Assembly (NCBI RefSeq): GCF_007993065.1
Contig: NZ_VOPL01000009.1
Location: forward strand, 51,575-115,574
Direction: 5' to 3'
Source: Paracoccus aurantiacus
Lineage (GTDB): Bacteria; Pseudomonadota; Alphaproteobacteria; Rhodobacterales; Rhodobacteraceae
Length of the DNA stretch: 64,000 bases
The notes beneath the pieces are model-generated. The model made no database searches and was not told the DNA's origin. It saw only the letters and a program-made list of their open reading frames with translations. Made by a program: the position numbers and the translations under genes. This document shows, in pieces, positions 44,382 to 53,400 of this stretch. Position 1 is the first letter of the stretch. Each line of letters starts with the position of its first letter.

Positions 44382-45320
44382 ATGGCCCGAGCCCAGGGAG
44401 CGCGATCGCAGCTGGCGGTCGCGTTCGAAACCACCTACGGCACGCCGCCCGCCACCGGCTTCACCCGCCTGCCCTTTGCGAGCTCCACCCTCAGCGCCGA
44501 ACAGCCGCTGCTGTCCTCGGAACTGCTGGGCTATGGACGCGATCCGCTGGCCCCGATCAAGGATGCGATCACCGCCGATGGCGATCTGACCGTGCCGTTG
44601 GACGCCGCCTCGATCGGCTTCTGGCTAAAGGCGGCATTCGGCGAGCCGGAAACCACCGGCGACGGCCCCTTCACGCATACCTTCCGCTCCGGCAACTGGT
44701 CGCTGCCCTCGATGGCGATCGAGACCGGCATGCCCGAAGTGCCGCGTTTTGCCATGTATAGCGGCGTGATGCTGAACCAGCTGTCCTGGACCCTGCAGCG
44801 CTCGGGCCTGCTGACCGCCACCATGGGGCTGATCGCGCAGGGCGAGACGGTGTCCCCGGTCTCGCAGGCCGGGACGCTGGCCGATCTCGATCAGGCGCGC
44901 TTCGGACATTTCAACGGCGCGGTGGCCCGCAACGGCACCGCCCTCGGCAATGTCGTCTCGGCGCAGGTGACCTACAGCAACAACCTCGACCGCATCGAGA
45001 CCATCCGCGCCGACGGCATGATCGACGGCGCAGATCCGACCATCGCTGCGCTCACCGGTCAGATCGAGGTGCGTTTCGCCGACAGCACGCTGGTCCAGCA
45101 GGCCATCGACGGTGCGCCCTGTTCGCTGGAGTTCGCCTATGCCCTGCCCAGCGACCAGAGCCTGACGCTGACGGCGCATGCCGTCTATCTGCCGCGCCCG
45201 CGCATCGAGATCAGCGGCCCGGCGGGCGTGCAGGCGACCTTCGACTGGCAGGCGGCCCGGGATCCGGTGGCCGGCCGCATGGCCACCGTCACACTCATCA
45301 ACGACATCGAAGGTTACTGA
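44382..45320 (+). CDS. Major tail tube protein
   Basis: A 312-residue protein starting at ATG 44382 with GAGAGGA upstream. It begins MARAQGARSQLAVAFETTYG, typical of siphophage tail tube proteins of this group, and is beta-rich with an additional C-terminal domain. Segments such as GQIEVRFADSTLVQQAIDG and ISGPAGVQATFDWQAA fit. It precedes the tail assembly chaperone and tape measure genes, the standard order. Confidence 0.85.
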   Translation: MARAQGARSQLAVAFETTYGTPPATGFTRLPFASSTLSAEQPLLSSELLGYGRDPLAPIKDAITADGDLTVPLDAASIGFWLKAAFGEPETTGDGPFTHTFRSGNWSLPSMAIETGMPEVPRFAMYSGVMLNQLSWTLQRSGLLTATMGLIAQGETVSPVSQAGTLADLDQARFGHFNGAVARNGTALGNVVSAQVTYSNNLDRIETIRADGMIDGADPTIAALTGQIEVRFADSTLVQQAIDGAPCSLEFAYALPSDQSLTLTAHAVYLPRPRIEISGPAGVQATFDWQAARDPVAGRMATVTLINDIEGY

Positions 45321-45323
45321 CCC

Positions 45324-45761
45324 ATGATCCGACTGAACCTCTCCAACGATCCGCGCTGGCTCGACCTTGGCGCCGGCCTGCGCCTGCAGGTGGCACCGAT
45401 CACCACCGCGATCATGGCTGCCGCCCGCAGCGACATCGCCGGGTCCGATGCGTCCGAGGACATGGCGCAGGAGGCCCTCGCCGTCATCATGGCCAAGGCC
45501 GTGGCGCGGCGGGTGATCCTCGATTGGGAAGGCGTAGGCGACGAGGCCGGAAATGCTGTGCCCGTCACGCCCGACGGCATCGACGCCCTGCTCGACATCT
45601 GGCCGGTCTTCGAGGCTTTCCAGCGCGACTTCCTCGCCCCTCATCTGATGCTCGAGCAGGAAAAAAACGCCTTCGCGCCCTCGCCGACTGGCAGTTCGGC
45701 GGCGGCGATCAATACTGCGCCGCCTGCCCCGGGCTCTGCAAAGACTGCCCCGCGCGCATGA
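45324..45761 (+). CDS. Tail assembly chaperone, unshifted product (gpG-like)
   Basis: A 145-residue frame between the tail tube and tape measure genes. The first 113 residues look like a structured chaperone (MIRLNLSNDPRWLDLGAGLR, then FEAFQRDFLAPHLMLEQ). After the slippery site A AAA AAC at 45662-45668 the frame becomes low-complexity (SPTGSSAAAINTAPPAPGS) and stops at 45761. The conserved-looking sequence continues in the -1 frame. This is the classic gpG/gpGT arrangement needed for tail assembly on the tape measure protein. Confidence 0.85.
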   Translation: MIRLNLSNDPRWLDLGAGLRLQVAPITTAIMAAARSDIAGSDASEDMAQEALAVIMAKAVARRVILDWEGVGDEAGNAVPVTPDGIDALLDIWPVFEAFQRDFLAPHLMLEQEKNAFAPSPTGSSAAAINTAPPAPGSAKTAPRA

Positions 45762-46000
45762 ACGCGCCGATGTCGGTGGAAGGCTGGCAGGTCTGGGATC
45801 TGGCCGGACGGCTCTCGGGCCAGCTGCGCGCCATTCCCGGCGCCGTCCTCGGCTGGGACATGGGAGCGGCACTGGCGCTTGGCGCGGCCCTCCGCATACC
45901 CGCCCTCGCCATCGCGGAACTGCTGCCGGTGATCGAGGCCGAGATGATCCGCCGCACCAATGAACGCATCAGCCGCGATCAGGACAATCACCATGGCTGA
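45324..46000 (+). CDS. Tail assembly chaperone, -1 frameshift product (gpGT-like)
   Basis: A -1 shift on A AAA AAC (45662-45668) joins the upstream frame to a second one reading KKRLRALADWQFGGGDQ, then YCAACPGLCKDCP (four cysteines, maybe a small metal site), then VEGWQVWDLAGRLSGQLRAI, ending at 46000. The product has about 226 residues. The heptamer has the X XXY YYZ form in the right phase. The downstream frame also has its own ATG at 45758 overlapping the upstream stop, so some independent initiation cannot be excluded. The tape measure gene starts at 45993 inside its end. Confidence 0.8.
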
Positions 46001-48446
46001 GAAGAAGGTCTCCGTCCGGCTCGTGGCCGAGAACGGCCGGCAGGTGCGGGCCGAGCTGCAAGGCGTCGGCGAGGCCGGGGCCAAGTCCTTCCGCCGCATG
46101 TCGGCCGAGGTCGACACCGCCGGCATCATGCTCCAGCGTCTTGCCGGCATCGCCGCCGGAGCCTTCAGCCTGCGACAGATCCAGCACTATGCGGACCAAT
46201 GGACCGACCTGCGCTCCCGGGTCGATCTTGCCACCGGCTCGCAGGAACGCGGCGCGCTGGTGATGGAACGGCTGGCGGCGATGGCGCGGCGCACCTATTC
46301 CGATCTCGGCCAGACCACCGAGTCCTGGCTCTCGAATGCCACGGCTTTGCGCGAGCTGGGCCTTTCGACCGCCGAGAGCCTCGATTTCACCGAGGCACTG
46401 AACAACGCCATGGTGGTCTCAGGCGCCCGCGCCGAACGCGCGGCCTCGGTTCAGAATGCGCTCTCGAAGGCCATGGCCCTCGGCGTGCTTGCCGGCGACG
46501 ATCTGAACACCGTCATCCAGTCCGGCGGCCGGCTGGCGGAACTGCTGGCCGAGGAGCTTGGGACGACGGTCTCCGGTCTGCGGGCGCTCGGCTCCACCGG
46601 CACCATCACCGGAGATGTCATCCGCACCGCGCTGCTCGGCAATCTGGAGCAGCTGCGCGAAGAGGCCGACAGCATGCCGGCCACGATCGGCGACGCCTTC
46701 ACCCTGATCGGCAATGCCGCGCTGCGCCTCGTCGGCACATGGGATCAGATGACGGGCGCCTCATCGTCCGTGGCCGACGTGCTGATCATGGTCGCCGACA
46801 ATATCGATCGGCTGACCGGCATCGCCACGGCCTTCGCCGCCTTCATGGCCGGCCGCTGGGTTGCCGCCTTCGTCGCGGCCCGCATCGCCACCTTCAGCCT
46901 TGCCACCGCGCTCACCGCCCTGCGCGTGGCGCTGATCCGCACCGGCATCGGTGCCCTGATCGTCGCCGCGGGCGAGCTGATCCATCAGTTCACGCAGCTG
47001 GTGGGCAAGGTCGGCGGCATCGGCAAAGCCTTCAGGCTGCTGGGCGGCATCGCATTGGAGGTGGCGCAGCGCATCGGTCTCGCGTTCCAGAGCGGCTTCG
47101 CGCTGCTCGCCGCGGGCTGGGAGGGCTATCGCGCGCTGGTCTTCACCGTGCTGGATCTGATCGTCGGCGGCACCGTGACCGCGGTCGATCGCACCGTCGC
47201 CGTCTGGTCCGGCGCCTTCGAGAGCGTCAAGGCGATCTGGGGTCGTCTGCCGGGTGCGATCGGGGATTTCGCGTTTCAGGCGGCGAACGGCCTGATCAGC
47301 GGCATCGAGGCGATGCTGAACGGCGTCGTCACCCGCATCAACAGCTTCATCGCCGCCATCAACGGCGCGCTGGAGATGCTGCCCGACTGGGCCGTAGGCG
47401 AAGGCGGCGCGCAGATCGGGAGGCTCGATGCCTTTAGTCTTGGCCGCATCGACAATCCCTTCGCGGGCTCGGCCTCCGAGGCGGGTACCGCCGCGGCCGA
47501 TGCCTTCGCCGGGGCCTTCGGGCGGACCTATGTCGAGGCACCGGATATCTTCGGCGGCCTGGCGGATGAGGCAGCGGGTCGCGCCGGTGCCTGGCTGGAT
47601 CAGTCCCGTGCCCTCGGCGCGGCCGCGACGCGTCCGCTCGAGAGCTGGCAGGCGCTGCAGGAGGCGATCGCCGCCGGCAGCGATGAGGGCACGGACGTAC
47701 TGAACGATGCCGCGGCCGGGGCCGGTCGTGTGACTGACGCGCTGGACAGCGCTGCGGGCGCGGGCCGTCGCGCCGGTGCCGCCGGAAAGCAGGCCGGACA
47801 GGACGCAAAGGCCAGCGCCGATCAGGCGAAGCAGGGCTGGGACGCGGTCGCGGCCTCGCTCTCGGATTATGCCACCAGCGCGCGGGACATGGGCGGCAGC
47901 ATCGGTAGTGCGCTGACCGGCGCGTTTCAGGGCGCGGAGAATGCGGTCGGCGAATTGGTCAGGAACGGCAAGGCCTCGATGCGGGATCTGGCCACATCGG
48001 TGATTGCGGATTTCGCGAAGATCGGTGCGCGGCGGTTCCTGCTCGGGCCGCTAGCCGGTGCCCTCGGGGGCCTGACCGCCGGGATGGGAGGCGGCAGCAT
48101 CTTCGCCAGCGTGCTGCATGCCGGTGGCATGGTCGGCGCCGGCGGCACCGGGCGATCCGTGCCGGCCGCGGCCTTCGCCCATGCGCCGCGCATGCAGTCC
48201 GAGGGACCGTGGCCCCAGTGGGGCCGCGTAAGCCCGAAGGACGGTGGCTGGGCCGGGCTGCGCTCCGACGAGGTGCCGGCGATCCTGCAGCGCGGGGAAC
48301 GCGTGCTGTCGCGCCGCGAAGTGGCGAACGGCAGCGGCGTCACCGTCAACATCCATTCCCGCGATGCCGAGAGCTTCCGGCAGTCGCGGGCGCAGATTTC
48401 CGCAGACATCGCCCGGGCCGTCGCCATGGGCAGGAGGGGCATGTGA
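45993..48446 (+). CDS. Tail tape measure protein
   Basis: An 817-residue protein starting at ATG 45993, overlapping the previous gene. The N-terminal part (LQRLAGIAAGAFSLRQIQHY, DQWTDLRSRVDLATGSQE) is the tape-measure N-terminal domain pattern. It then has hydrophobic helices (about residues 280-360), long helical stretches, and a C-terminal glycine-rich part with GAGGTGRSVPAAAFAHAPRM and VPAILQRGERVLSRREV. The length would predict a tail of roughly 120 nm using the usual 0.15 nm per residue rule. Confidence 0.9.
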   Translation: MAEKKVSVRLVAENGRQVRAELQGVGEAGAKSFRRMSAEVDTAGIMLQRLAGIAAGAFSLRQIQHYADQWTDLRSRVDLATGSQERGALVMERLAAMARRTYSDLGQTTESWLSNATALRELGLSTAESLDFTEALNNAMVVSGARAERAASVQNALSKAMALGVLAGDDLNTVIQSGGRLAELLAEELGTTVSGLRALGSTGTITGDVIRTALLGNLEQLREEADSMPATIGDAFTLIGNAALRLVGTWDQMTGASSSVADVLIMVADNIDRLTGIATAFAAFMAGRWVAAFVAARIATFSLATALTALRVALIRTGIGALIVAAGELIHQFTQLVGKVGGIGKAFRLLGGIALEVAQRIGLAFQSGFALLAAGWEGYRALVFTVLDLIVGGTVTAVDRTVAVWSGAFESVKAIWGRLPGAIGDFAFQAANGLISGIEAMLNGVVTRINSFIAAINGALEMLPDWAVGEGGAQIGRLDAFSLGRIDNPFAGSASEAGTAAADAFAGAFGRTYVEAPDIFGGLADEAAGRAGAWLDQSRALGAAATRPLESWQALQEAIAAGSDEGTDVLNDAAAGAGRVTDALDSAAGAGRRAGAAGKQAGQDAKASADQAKQGWDAVAASLSDYATSARDMGGSIGSALTGAFQGAENAVGELVRNGKASMRDLATSVIADFAKIGARRFLLGPLAGALGGLTAGMGGGSIFASVLHAGGMVGAGGTGRSVPAAAFAHAPRMQSEGPWPQWGRVSPKDGGWAGLRSDEVPAILQRGERVLSRREVANGSGVTVNIHSRDAESFRQSRAQISADIARAVAMGRRGM

Positions 48447-49072
48447 GCGCATTCCACGAGATCCGGTTTCCGGACACTATCAGCCGCGGCGCCCGCGGCG
48501 GGCCGGAGCGACGCACGCAGATCGTCACGCTGGCCTCAGGTGATGAGGAGCGGAACGCCAGCTGGGCTAATTCGCGGCGCCGCTATGATGTCAGCTACGG
48601 CATCCGGCGTGCCGATGATCTCGCCGCAGTGGTGGCCTTCTTCGAGGCCCGAAACGGTCGCCTGCACGGCTTCCGGTTCAAGGACTGGTCGGATCATCGC
48701 TCCGGCGCGCCGTCACAGGCGGTGTCCGCGACGGACCAGCTGATCGGCACGGGTGACGGCACGACCGTGGTTTTCCAACTGGTGAAGCAGTACAGATCCG
48801 GAGCGCAGGGCTGGGTGCGCACGATCACCAAGCCGGTCGCCGGGACAGTGCGGATCGCGGTGAATGGCACCGAGCGCAGCAGCGGCTGGTCCGTCGATCC
48901 CGCCACCGGCCGGGTCACCTTCAGTACCGCCCCTGCGGCGGGCGCGACGATCACCGCAGGCTTCGAGTTCGACGTACCGGTGCGCTTCGACAGCGATGCG
49001 ATGGATGTGACACTGGACATCGAGCGGCTGGGCTCGATCACCTCGATCCCGCTGGTGGAGCTCCGGCGATGA
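48443..49072 (+). CDS. DUF2460 family distal tail protein (GTA gp12-like)
   Basis: A 209-residue protein starting at a GTG that overlaps the tape measure stop. It has FHEIRFPDTISRGARGGPER, then RRYDVSYGIRRADDLAAVVA, FFEARNGRLHGFRFKDWSD and DVTLDIERLGSITSIPLVEL, the DUF2460 signature. In the Rhodobacter gene transfer agent the homologue is a distal tail/hub component. It opens a four-gene tail-tip module with the same order as in the GTA. Confidence 0.9.
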   Translation: MSAFHEIRFPDTISRGARGGPERRTQIVTLASGDEERNASWANSRRRYDVSYGIRRADDLAAVVAFFEARNGRLHGFRFKDWSDHRSGAPSQAVSATDQLIGTGDGTTVVFQLVKQYRSGAQGWVRTITKPVAGTVRIAVNGTERSSGWSVDPATGRVTFSTAPAAGATITAGFEFDVPVRFDSDAMDVTLDIERLGSITSIPLVELRR

Positions 49073-49956
49073 AGCGCGTCAGCCCTGCCCTGCAGGCGCA
49101 TCTCGACAGCGGTGCCACCACCCTCGCGTGGTGCTGGAAGGTCATCAGATCGGACGATGTCAGTTTCGGCTTCACCGATCATGATTTATCACTGACCTTC
49201 GGCGGCCTCAGCTTTGAACCGGAAAGCGGCTTTGCCGCAGCCGAGATCCGGTCCGGCTCCGATCTCTCGGTCGATGCACAGGATGCCGAAGGCGCGCTCA
49301 AGTCCGACCGCATCACCGAGACCGACATTCTCGACGGCCGTTGGGACAATGCGCTGGTCGAGGTCTGGCGGGTGAACTGGCAGGACGTGCAGCAACGCGT
49401 GCTGATGCGCCGCGGCGCCATCGGCGAGCTGCGCCGCGGCCGGCTGTCCTTTGTGGCCGAAGTCCGCAGCCTGTCGCATCTGCTCGGCCAGACTGTCGGC
49501 CGGGTATTCCAGGGCACCTGCGATGCCGCCCTTGGCGATGGGCGCTGCCGGGTGAATGTGGAGGATGCGGCCTTCACCGGGACAGGCAGCGTCGATGCCC
49601 TGTTGCGTGATCGCGCTTTCACCACCACGGATCTGACGGGTTTCGTGGCAGACTGGTTTTCCTTCGGATCGCTGACATGGACCAGCGGCGCCAATGCTGG
49701 CAGGTCTGCAGAGATCAGTCAGCATGAGGTGAGCGGCAGTGCCGTCACCCTGACGCTGCTGGAAGCCCCGGTGCGCGGCAGCATCGCCATGGGGGACACG
49801 TTCCGCATCCATGCCGGCTGCGACAAACGCCTCGAGACCTGCCGTGCCAAGTTCGGCAATGCCATCAACTTCCATGGCTTTCCACATATCCCCGGACAGG
49901 ATGCAATCATGCGCTATGCCAGGTCCGGCGGGCGCAATGACGGCGGTGTGCTGTGA
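49069..49956 (+). CDS. DUF2163 family tail hub protein (GTA gp13-like)
   Basis: A 295-residue protein of the DUF2163/BR0599-type family: AWCWKVIRSDDVSFGFTDHD, then LSLTFGGLSFEPESGF. The C-terminal region has AGCDKRLETCRAKFGNAINF and HGFPHIPGQD, with cysteines that probably hold an iron-sulfur cluster, as reported for the GTA homologue. It overlaps both neighbours. It forms the tail hub between the DUF2460 ring and the baseplate megatron. Confidence 0.9.
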   Translation: MKRVSPALQAHLDSGATTLAWCWKVIRSDDVSFGFTDHDLSLTFGGLSFEPESGFAAAEIRSGSDLSVDAQDAEGALKSDRITETDILDGRWDNALVEVWRVNWQDVQQRVLMRRGAIGELRRGRLSFVAEVRSLSHLLGQTVGRVFQGTCDAALGDGRCRVNVEDAAFTGTGSVDALLRDRAFTTTDLTGFVADWFSFGSLTWTSGANAGRSAEISQHEVSGSAVTLTLLEAPVRGSIAMGDTFRIHAGCDKRLETCRAKFGNAINFHGFPHIPGQDAIMRYARSGGRNDGGVL

Positions 49957-50429
49957 TGCCGGCTGCTCTCGTCGCTGGGGATGCTGCCCGCGTCGTCGCG
50001 GCTGCGCGGCTCTGGCTGGGAACGCCCTATCATGACCAAGCCAGTCTGCGCGGCGTCGGCTGCGACTGCCTCGGCCTGATCCGCGGCGTCTGGCGCGACA
50101 TCGTCGGCCGGGAAGCGCTGCCGGTGCCGGCCTATCCGCGCGATTGGGGAGAGACCGGGCCGACCGAGGTTCTGGCCGCTGCGGCACAGCAGGTGCTGCT
50201 GCCGATCGACGTCGGGGAGGCCGGTCCGGGGGCGGTAGTGCTGTTCCGCATGCGGGCCGGTGCCATCGCCAAGCATTGTGGCATCCTGACGGACGGCGGC
50301 CGCTTCATCCACGCCTATGAGCGTCTCGGCGTCATCGAGGAGCCGCTGACCCCCGCCTGGCGGCGGCGCATCGCCTTCGCCTTCCTGTTCCCCGGCGGCG
50401 CGGCCGGCACATCCTCACGAGAGATCTGA
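49956..50429 (+). CDS. NlpC/P60 family tail peptidase (GTA gp14-like)
   Basis: A 157-residue cell-wall peptidase of the NlpC/P60 fold that would open peptidoglycan during infection. The catalytic cysteine lies in GVGCDCLGLIRGVWR. The histidines lie in AIAKHCGIL and RFIHAYERLGV. The start is ATG 49956 or the adjacent in-frame GTG 49953, both overlapping the upstream stop. It corresponds to the third gene of the GTA-like tail-tip module. Confidence 0.9.
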   Translation: MPAALVAGDAARVVAAARLWLGTPYHDQASLRGVGCDCLGLIRGVWRDIVGREALPVPAYPRDWGETGPTEVLAAAAQQVLLPIDVGEAGPGAVVLFRMRAGAIAKHCGILTDGGRFIHAYERLGVIEEPLTPAWRRRIAFAFLFPGGAAGTSSREI

Positions 50430-50431
50430 TC

Positions 50432-53400
50432 ATGGCCACCATCGTTCTGGGCGCCGTCGGCACCGCCATCGGCGGGGGCTTCGGTGGCGCTGTGCTGGGC
50501 TTCTCCGGTGCCGCCATCGGCGGCATGATCGGCTCCACCGTCGGCAGCATGGTCGACAGCTGGATCGTCTCCTCGATGGTGCCGGGGCAGCGCATCGAGG
50601 GCCAGCGTCTCGACAGCCTGCGCCTGACCTCGGCCACCGAAGGCGTGGTCATCCCGCGGCTCTACGGCCGCATGCGCATCGGCGGCAACGTCATCTGGGC
50701 CACGGATTTCCGCGAAGCGGTCAGCACGCGGAAGCAGGGCGGCGGCAAGAGTGGCGGGCCCAAGGTCACCACGACCGAGTACAGCTATTTTGCGTCTTTC
50801 GCCGTTGCTCTGACGGAGGGCGCAATCACCGGTATCGGCCGCATCTGGGCCGATGGCGAGATCCTTGATCTAAAGGACGTCACGTGGCGCTGGTATCCGG
50901 GTGATGAGACCCAGACGCCCGATCCGTTCATTGCCACCAAGATAGGCTCGGATGCCACTCCGGCCTATCGCGGCACCGCCTATGTCGTGTTCGAGGATCT
51001 GCCGCTGGCGGGGTTCGGCAATCGCCTGCCGCAGTTGTCCTTCGAGGTGTTCCGGGCCTTGGCCGATCCCGACACCGCCGAGGGGCTGGTGCCGGCGGTG
51101 ACGATGATCCCGGCCTCGGGCGAGTTCGCCTATGCCACCTCCATCGTGCGCAAGGCCGAAGGCGGCGCCGAGAACGTCAATGTCATGGCCGGCACCGCCG
51201 ACATGACCGTGTCGCTCGATCGGCTCGAGGCGATGGTGCCCGCGGCGCAGTCGGTGTCGCTGGTCGTGTCGTGGTTCGGCGATGATCTGCGCTGCGGACA
51301 GTGCAGCATCCGGCCCAAGGTGGAGATGGCCGAGAAGAACACCACACCAGCCTGGTCGGTGGACGGCATCTCGCGCAGTGCCGCCCGCGTGGTCAGCCAG
51401 GACGCCGAAGGCCGCTCGATCTACGGCGGCACGCCGGCGGATTTTTCGGTGATCGAGGCCATCCGCGCCCTGAAGGCGCGCGGCCATCGCATTACCTTCT
51501 ATCCCTTCCTGATGCTCGACATCCCAACCGGCAACGCCCTGCCCGACCCGTACTCGGATCATGCCGCAGCGATCGGTCAGGCTGTCCTGCCATGGCGGGG
51601 GCGCATCACCTGTTCGCCGGCAGCCGGGTTGGCCGCATCCGTCGACAAGACACCTGCCGCCACGGATCAGGTCGCGGGTTTCTTCGGCCGCGCGCAGCCC
51701 TCGGATTTCGCTGTGACCGACACCACCGTCACGTGGCGCGGCCCTTCCGATGACTGGGGCCTACGCCGGATGATTCTGCACAACGCTCATCTATGCGCAC
51801 AGGCCGGCGGCGTCGATGCCTTCCTGATCGGATCCGAGATGCGCGGGTTGACCCAGATCAGATCGGCCGCCGCCAGCTATCCGGCCGTGGCGCAGTTCCG
51901 GTCGCTGGCCGCTGCCGTGCGCCAGATCCTCGGGCCGGAGACGAAGATCAGCTATGCCGCCGACTGGTCGGAATATTTCGGGCATCTCCCAAGCGATGGC
52001 AGTCGGGACGTCCATTTTCACCTCGACACGCTCTGGGCCGATCCGAACGTGGATTTCATCGGTATCGACAATTACATGCCCTTGTCCGACTGGCGCGAAG
52101 GCTGGGATCATCTCGACGCGCGGGCATGGCCGTCGATCTGCGACCGCGGCTATCTGCAGAGCAATATCGCCGGCGGCGAAGGGTTCGCCTGGTTCTATGC
52201 CAGTGCGGCCGATCGCGCAGGGCAGGTCCGCACGCCGATCAGCGATGGAGCTCATGGCAAGCCTTGGGTGTTCCGCTTCAAGGATCTGAAAGCGTGGTGG
52301 TCGAACCAGCATGTCGACCGGCCCGGCGGGATCGAAGCCGGTGCGCCGACAGCATGGATCCCGCAATCGAAGCCGATCCGCTTCACCGAGCTCGGCTGCC
52401 CGGCCATCGACCGCGGCAGCAATCAGCCCAATGTTTTCTACGACCCGAAGTCATCGGAAAGCTTCCTGCCGTATTTCTCGCGCGGCTGGCGCGACGATGC
52501 CATCCAGCGGGCCTATCTCGAGGCCACTTATCTGTTCTGGGGCAATCCTGCGAGCAATCCTACATCCTCCGGTTATGCCGGCCGCATGGTGGATGTCGCC
52601 GAAAGCGCCGCCTGGACATGGGATGCCCGACCCTACCCGTTCTTTCCGGAACTTGCCGACATCTGGTCGGACGGTGACAATTGGCGGCTGGGACACTGGC
52701 TGACCGGACGGCTGGGTGCGGTCTCGCTTGCGGCACTGGTCCGTCACCTCTGCCTGCGCGCCGGGATGCGGGAAGACTGGATCGACGTGTCGGGTCTGAC
52801 CGGCGCCTGCGACGGCTTCGTCATCAACGCGCTGGAAGCGCCGCGCACCTCGATCACCGGGTTGGCGCGGCATTTCGGCTTTGATGCTGTCGAGAGCGAG
52901 GGCGTGATCCATTTCGTCATGCGCGGCCGGGCGCCGGTGGCCACGGTGTCGCCGGATGACATGGTCGCGATCGGTGGAAGTGCTGGAAGCAGCGGCGAGG
53001 TCATGGATCTGACCCGCGGGCAGGAAACCGAACTGCCGCAGGCGCTGAAGTGGCAGGTGGCGCGCGCCGACGAGGACTATGACGCCCTGACCGTCGAAGC
53101 GCGGCGCATCACCGTGGACGCGAGCCGCGTCGCTTCGGACAGCTTCGCAATCGCCGTGCCGACCGAGGAGGCCGATCGCCGCTGCCGCCGGGCGCTGATG
53201 GAAGCCTGGACCGGCCGCGAGACCGGTACCTTCCGCCTGCCGCCCTCGCGGCTGGCGCTGGATCCGGGCGATGTCGTGCATCTCGATCATGACGGCCGGC
53301 GGGCGGAGATGCGCATCCTGTCGATCGCCGATGCCGAGGCCCGCGCCATCGAGGCCATCCGGCAGGAGCGCGACAATTACGATCTACCGCCCGGCAGCCC

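Noticed and set aside
46199..47437. A 412-codon frame overlapping the tape measure gene on the same strand
   Set aside because: It is rich in Arg, His and Pro, as expected of a shifted frame in GC-rich DNA. The tape measure frame carries the real signature.
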